From Candidatus Anaerobutyricum stercoripullorum (GTDB lineage Bacteria > Bacillota > Clostridia > Lachnospirales > Lachnospiraceae), in contig DXEQ01000310.1 in the NCBI GenBank assembly GCA_019114885.1, forward strand, positions 1 to 17,542: a stretch of 17,542 bases of DNA, in the 5' to 3' direction. Below the pieces are notes generated by a model. That model had not been told where the DNA came from. It worked only from the letters and a program-made list of their open reading frames with translations, and did no database searches. The translations under genes were made by a program, and so were the position numbers. Within the stretch, counting starts at the first letter, position 1. Every line of letters starts with the position of its first letter. Positions 14,990 through 17,542 of this stretch are shown in pieces.

Positions 14990-16123
14990 ATGAGAAAGTT
15001 TGTGGCAGCAGCAATGTTTGGCGCGGCGCTTCTGGCGCTGGGCGGATGCGGGAATTCCAAGTCGGATGCGCCGGAGGCGACGACCGGAGCGGACGGAGAG
15101 ACGGCGCAGATTCAGCAGATCGATCTGGACGCCGGTGAGTATCTGGAACTGGGAGAGTACAAGGGACTCACCGTGGAGAAGACGCCGGTGGAAGTGACGG
15201 ATGAAGAAGTGGAAGAACAGGTGCAGCTTCTGGCGGAAGATTACGCGGAATACAAAGATATCACAGACAGAGATACCGTGCAGAAGAAGGACTATGTCAA
15301 CATGGACTACAGCTGTACCATAGACGGAACCGTCAGTGAGGACTACTCGGAGACCGATGTGGATATTCAAATCGGCGACGGTGACTATAATATCGATGGT
15401 CTGCTCGATCTGGACGCGGAACTGACGGGCAAGAAGGTGGGAGATACATTTACCATCACATTTACCTTCCCGGAAGATTATGAGGACGATACCGAAGTGG
15501 CAGGCAAGGAGTGCGTCATGGAAGTGACCGTCAACAAGATCGAGGAGGAAGTCCTGCCGGAGATCAATGACGCCTTTATCAAGGAGAATACGGAATGTGA
15601 CACCGTGGAAGAATACCGTCAGCAGACCAGACAGGAGCTGGAGGATTCCTATAACAGCGAGGCGGAGCAGACCGCGCAGGATGATCTGTGGAACATGATC
15701 GTGCAGAACTGCACCCAGAAGAAAGAGTTTCCGCAGGAGATCATCGATCAGGAAGTTGCCAATCTGACGGCCGAGAACGAGGAACTGGCCAGCTATTTCG
15801 GCGTGGGCGCCGAGGAGTTTGTGGAAGAATACTACGGCATCACCATGGAAGAGTACGCACAGGAGACACTGGTCAGCCAGTGTGTGCAGGATCTGCTGGT
15901 GGAGGCGGAAGGACTGACGGTCTCCGATGAAGAATACCAGAATGAGATTCAGATCTTCATCGACGAGTACGGCTTTGAGGACGAGGCGGAGATCATGGAG
16001 TACTACACGGAAGATGAGATCCGCTCGGATATCCTGTACACCAAGCTGATGGAGACACTGATGAGTGAGAACAACGTGGTGGAAGGCAGTACGGCCGACA
16101 CTGCGGAGACAGAAGCGGAGTAG
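14990..16123 (+). CDS. Trigger-factor-like FKBP peptidyl-prolyl isomerase lipoprotein
   Basis: A 377-residue predicted lipoprotein. A short basic N-terminus and hydrophobic stretch end in the lipobox LALGGC, so C20 would be lipidated and the protein anchored on the outer face of the membrane. After a flexible acidic linker, residues about 97-185 align by eye with the trigger-factor FKBP domain: KKDYVNMDYSCTIDG, GKKVGDTFTITFTFPEDY, and VNKIEEEVLPEINDAF at the boundary. Residues about 190-365 resemble the helical trigger-factor/SurA-type chaperone domain. The ribosome-binding N-terminal domain of cytosolic trigger factor is missing, replaced by the lipoprotein signal, so the likely role is folding of secreted proteins (analogous to PrsA). 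The protein is strikingly acidic. Tandem ATGs at 14987 and 14990 are both possible; AGGAG at 14978-14982 is 7 nt from the second, which is preferred. No clear terminator follows before the tRNA promoter. Confidence 0.88.
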   Translation: MRKFVAAAMFGAALLALGGCGNSKSDAPEATTGADGETAQIQQIDLDAGEYLELGEYKGLTVEKTPVEVTDEEVEEQVQLLAEDYAEYKDITDRDTVQKKDYVNMDYSCTIDGTVSEDYSETDVDIQIGDGDYNIDGLLDLDAELTGKKVGDTFTITFTFPEDYEDDTEVAGKECVMEVTVNKIEEEVLPEINDAFIKENTECDTVEEYRQQTRQELEDSYNSEAEQTAQDDLWNMIVQNCTQKKEFPQEIIDQEVANLTAENEELASYFGVGAEEFVEEYYGITMEEYAQETLVSQCVQDLLVEAEGLTVSDEEYQNEIQIFIDEYGFEDEAEIMEYYTEDEIRSDILYTKLMETLMSENNVVEGSTADTAETEAE

Positions 16124-16159
16124 GATTCTCGTTTGTCGAAAAAGAAGATATTCTTAAAA

Positions 16160-16231
16160 TAACTCTGAAAATAAAAAAAATTGAAAAAAATAAAAAAAGT
16201 ACTTGCATTTTCAAAGAACCTGTGGTAAGAT
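16160..16231 (+). promoter_or_regulatory. tRNA-Leu promoter with A-tract upstream element
   Basis: TTGCAT (16203-16208), a 17-nt spacer and TAAGAT (16226-16231), preceded by TGG as an extended -10, end 12 nt before the tRNA. An almost pure A stretch (about 16160-16199) lies immediately upstream of the -35 and looks like an UP element, as is common for stable RNA genes. Confidence 0.7.
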
Positions 16232-16243
16232 ACATTCTCGTAA

Positions 16244-16329
16244 GCGGATATGGCGGAATTGGCAGACGCGCTAGATTCAGGTTCTAGTGAGCAATATCGC
16301 TCATGCAAGTTCAAGTCTTGTTATCCGCA
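16244..16329 (+). tRNA. tRNA-Leu, anticodon CAG
   Basis: An 86-nt gene. The acceptor stem GCGGATA (16244-16250) pairs with TATCCGC (16322-16328), with discriminator A16329; CCA is not encoded. The D arm contains TTGGCAGACGC. The anticodon stem CTAGA/TCTAG closes the loop TTCAGGT, giving anticodon CAG for the CTG codon. A long variable arm (GAGC-GCTC) marks it as a class II, leucine-type tRNA. The T arm is GCAAG TTCAAGT CTTGT with one G-T pair. CTG is a frequent leucine codon in the neighbouring genes. It has its own promoter and a strong terminator directly after. Confidence 0.96.
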
Positions 16330-16336
16330 TAGAGAT

Positions 16337-16382
16337 AACCCCCGGGAGTTTTCATTTAGGAGACTCCCGGGGGTTTTGTTTT
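16337..16382 (+). terminator. Strong intrinsic terminator after tRNA-Leu
   Basis: AACCCCCGGGAGT (16337-16349) pairs perfectly with ACTCCCGGGGGTT (16363-16375) around a 13-nt loop, followed by TTGTTTT. It begins 7 nt after the tRNA 3' end. Confidence 0.92.
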
Positions 16383-16393
16383 CGTGGAAATCT

Positions 16394-16520
16394 TCTGCTC
16401 AGAAAATCGCTGCCCGGCCGCCGCCTGTTGCCGGGCCGCCGCCGGATGAGCTTTCCGCTCAGAAGATTACTGCCCGGCCGTTGCCGGGTGATTCCTCCGC
16501 TCAGAAATCCTTCGGGTGAT
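16394..16520. repeat. Degenerate GC-rich hairpin repeat, three units
   Basis: GCTCAGAA recurs at 16397, 16457 and 16499 (spacing 60 and 42). Unit 1 carries the hairpin GCCCGGC/GCCGGGC (16412-16418 and 16430-16436). Unit 2 has CCCGGC/GCCGGG (16473-16478 and 16483-16488) with a 4-nt loop. Unit 3 keeps GGGTGATTC but has lost the hairpin and contains the last codons and stop of the minus-strand gene. It fills the gap between the tRNA terminator and that gene. Confidence 0.65.
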
Positions 16521-16827
16521 TCTTTGCATTAAAGCAATAGACTGTCAGGATGACGCCGTCTTTCAGCGTGGCCGTATACCCGGTCACAGCGTCCTCCAGC
16601 AGTTCCTCGTCCTCTCCCAGCTTCTCGTAGGAGAGTACGGTCGGGATGGTGACGATTCCTTCCTGACCGGCCAGGTTGAACTGAATCTCATCATCGTCAT
16701 CGTAGTAATTAAAGAAACAGGAATCAAAAGAAATCCATACCCCTCCGATTCTCATATTTCCAACGATACCCCGGTAATTGCGAAGCAGAGTGTGAAACTC
16801 CGCAGTTTTTGATATGGTGTTTGTCAT
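16501..16827 (-). CDS. Hypothetical acidic small protein
   Basis: A 108-residue protein I do not recognise. It has no signal peptide or membrane segment. It begins MTNTISKTAEFHTLL, has a run of acidic residues (YYDDDDE, about 42-48), several beta-strand-like segments (GGVWISFDSCFF, ILTVYCFN) and an acidic EDEELLED stretch. It is the only minus-strand gene in the window. Support for it being real: an AAGGAG lies 8 nt before the ATG, and a perfect TATAAT with extended TGG lies about 36-45 nt upstream. An open frame on the plus strand through the same region lacks such signals. Its 3' end lies in a degenerate repeat. It is transcribed divergently from the cupin gene. Confidence 0.72.
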   Translation of the reverse strand: MTNTISKTAEFHTLLRNYRGIVGNMRIGGVWISFDSCFFNYYDDDDEIQFNLAGQEGIVTIPTVLSYEKLGEDEELLEDAVTGYTATLKDGVILTVYCFNAKNHPKDF

Positions 16828-16862
16828 GATGGTTCTCCTTTGTTGTAAAAAATGATAATCGT

Positions 16863-16871
16863 ATTATACCA
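16863..16871 (-). promoter_or_regulatory. Extended -10 promoter for the minus-strand hypothetical gene
   Basis: On the minus strand the sequence reads TGGTATAAT: a perfect -10 (16868 down to 16863) with the TGN extension. No good -35 is seen at the expected distance, which extended -10 promoters can tolerate. Confidence 0.6.
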
Positions 16872-16901
16872 CGCGCGAAGAGAAGAAAGCGCCGCAAATG
16901 C

Positions 16902-16920
16902 AAAATTACCTGATAATTTT
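16902..16920. promoter_or_regulatory. Operator-like inverted repeat between divergent promoters
   Basis: AAAATTA CCTGA TAATTTT is a perfect 7-bp inverted repeat with a 5-nt centre. It lies upstream of the cupin -35 and beyond the minus-strand promoter, so one bound protein could affect both genes. The region is AT-rich, so chance is possible. Confidence 0.4.
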
Positions 16921-16927
16921 TTCAGTC

Positions 16928-16956
16928 TTGTGGAAGAATAGCAGGGAAAGTACAAT
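16928..16956 (+). promoter_or_regulatory. Promoter for the cupin gene
   Basis: TTGTGG (16928-16933), a 17-nt spacer and TACAAT (16951-16956) give ideal spacing and a 5/6 match at -10. The start codon is 30 nt downstream, with GAAGGAAGGG between. Confidence 0.6.
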
Positions 16957-16985
16957 GAAATCAAAAAGAGAAGGAAGGGATTGTT

Positions 16986-17321
16986 ATGTATCTGGTGGAT
17001 GAGAGAGATAAAGAATACCGGCATGGGGATCACGGTCCGAAGTATCTCATGAAGGGGCCACGTTCTAATTTTGGTTTATGCCAGCTGCGGCCGGGCGAGG
17101 TGGCGACGCCGCACGTACACCGCATCATGGAGGAGAATTTTTATGTGCTGAAAGGGAAGCTGAAGGTGGAGATTGACGGCGTTACGACCATCATAGAAGA
17201 GGGACAGATGTTCCACATCGAGCCGGGTGAATTTCACACGGTGTCCAATCCGACAGATGAATATAATCAGTATATTATCACCTGCGCGCCTTTTGCCGAG
17301 AATGATAAATATACGGAATAA
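16986..17321 (+). CDS. Small single-domain cupin protein
   Basis: A 111-residue beta-barrel protein of the cupin superfamily. Motif 1 is PGEVATPHVHRIMEENFYVLKG, with metal ligands H43, H45 and E49 or E50. Motif 2 is EGQMFHIEPGEFHTVSN with H84. All four metal-ligand positions are present, so it can bind a divalent metal. Such small cupins serve as isomerases, dioxygenases, sugar- or polyketide-modifying enzymes or simple binding proteins, and the sequence does not say which. It is cytosolic, with no signal peptide. GAAGGAAGGG precedes the ATG. It is divergent from the minus-strand hypothetical gene and shares its control region. No convincing intrinsic terminator follows. Confidence 0.88.
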   Translation: MYLVDERDKEYRHGDHGPKYLMKGPRSNFGLCQLRPGEVATPHVHRIMEENFYVLKGKLKVEIDGVTTIIEEGQMFHIEPGEFHTVSNPTDEYNQYIITCAPFAENDKYTE

Positions 17322-17384
17322 ACTGCCGGAAGAAAAATAAGGCGCGATTACGGGAAATAATTCGGGATGAAAATTTTTTCATTA

Positions 17385-17413
17385 TTGAAATCATTAAAAT
17401 CACAAGATAAGAT
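17385..17413 (+). promoter_or_regulatory. Candidate promoter near the right edge
   Basis: TTGAAA (17385-17390), a 17-nt spacer and TAAGAT (17408-17413) lie upstream of the possible partial gene at 17488. The whole stretch is AT-rich, so spurious matches are likely. Confidence 0.3.
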
Positions 17414-17487
17414 AATAATATCATTTGTAGAAAAAGTCAATTTTTGTACATAGTAAGGGGACATCGGAGAAGGGAGCAGATGCGCAA

Positions 17488-17542
17488 ATGGCAGTGAATA
17501 TGTATAATCAATCGGCTTTTTTAGTGATTAAAGTCGCCTATA
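17488..17542 (+). CDS. Possible start of a gene running off the window
   Basis: An ATG 11 nt after GGGAG (17472-17476) opens a frame beginning MAVNMYNQSAFLVIKVAY and still open at the window edge. Only 18 codons are visible and no family can be named. An ATG at 17480 closer to the same ribosome binding site stops after five codons. A promoter-like sequence lies about 75 nt upstream. It may be a real gene or nothing. Confidence 0.35.
   Translation, partial: MAVNMYNQSAFLVIKVAY

Noticed and set aside
14809..15138. Cys-rich 109-codon frame before the trigger-factor-like gene
   Set aside because: It overlaps the lipoprotein start in another frame, lacks a ribosome binding site, and its second half is a shadow of that gene.
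16250..16519. Plus-strand open frame across tRNA-Leu
   Set aside because: It reads through a clear tRNA and its terminator into repeats.
16516..16812. Plus-strand open frame opposite the minus-strand hypothetical gene
   Set aside because: It lacks a ribosome binding site and promoter; the minus-strand frame has both.

Overview
The window looks like chromosome of a low-copy-element, moderately GC-rich Gram-positive anaerobe of the Clostridia, most likely Lachnospiraceae. This is inferred from the Bacillus/Clostridium-type topoisomerase III, the trigger-factor-like lipoprotein, the AAGGAG-type ribosome binding sites, AT-rich promoter regions, and a tRNA whose CCA end is not encoded. No phage, transposon, CRISPR or plasmid gene was found. 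All genes but one lie on the plus strand.

Layout. (1) 181-816: a YihX-like HAD phosphatase. (2) 873-7537: a tight four-gene signalling operon. It encodes a REC-HD-GYP response regulator (cyclic-di-GMP phosphodiesterase type), a free Hpt phosphotransfer protein, and two membrane hybrid histidine kinases, one with two receiver domains and one with one. Together they can form a His-Asp-His-Asp phosphorelay whose only visible output is c-di-GMP breakdown. (3) 7623-11531: one uninterrupted 1302-codon frame. Residues 1-720 are a complete DNA topoisomerase III. They run directly into a hydrophobic signal-like segment, a low-complexity linker and an apparently extracellular region ending in a C39-like cysteine peptidase domain. 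This fusion is the most unusual object in the window. (4) 11682-13385: an 'ABC-class' predicted ATPase, preceded by a 32-bp tandem duplication. (5) 13543-14799: an L-sorbose-1-phosphate-reductase-like zinc dehydrogenase, preceded by a 40-bp tandem repeat. (6) 14990-16123: an acidic lipoprotein with an FKBP/trigger-factor fold. (7) 16244-16329: tRNA-Leu(CAG), with a good promoter and a strong terminator. It is followed by a degenerate GC-rich hairpin repeat that reaches the 3' end of a minus-strand hypothetical gene (16501-16827). (8) That gene is divergent from a small cupin gene (16986-17321). The two share an intergenic region with two promoters and a perfect inverted repeat between them. 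(9) The right edge carries promoter-like sequence and possibly the first codons of another gene.

Starts were moved inward from the longest open frames for five genes (873, 1979, 2358, 4979, 7623) because each has a ribosome binding site at proper distance and the longer versions would overlap the preceding gene. All functional calls are from reading motifs by eye; no database search was run.
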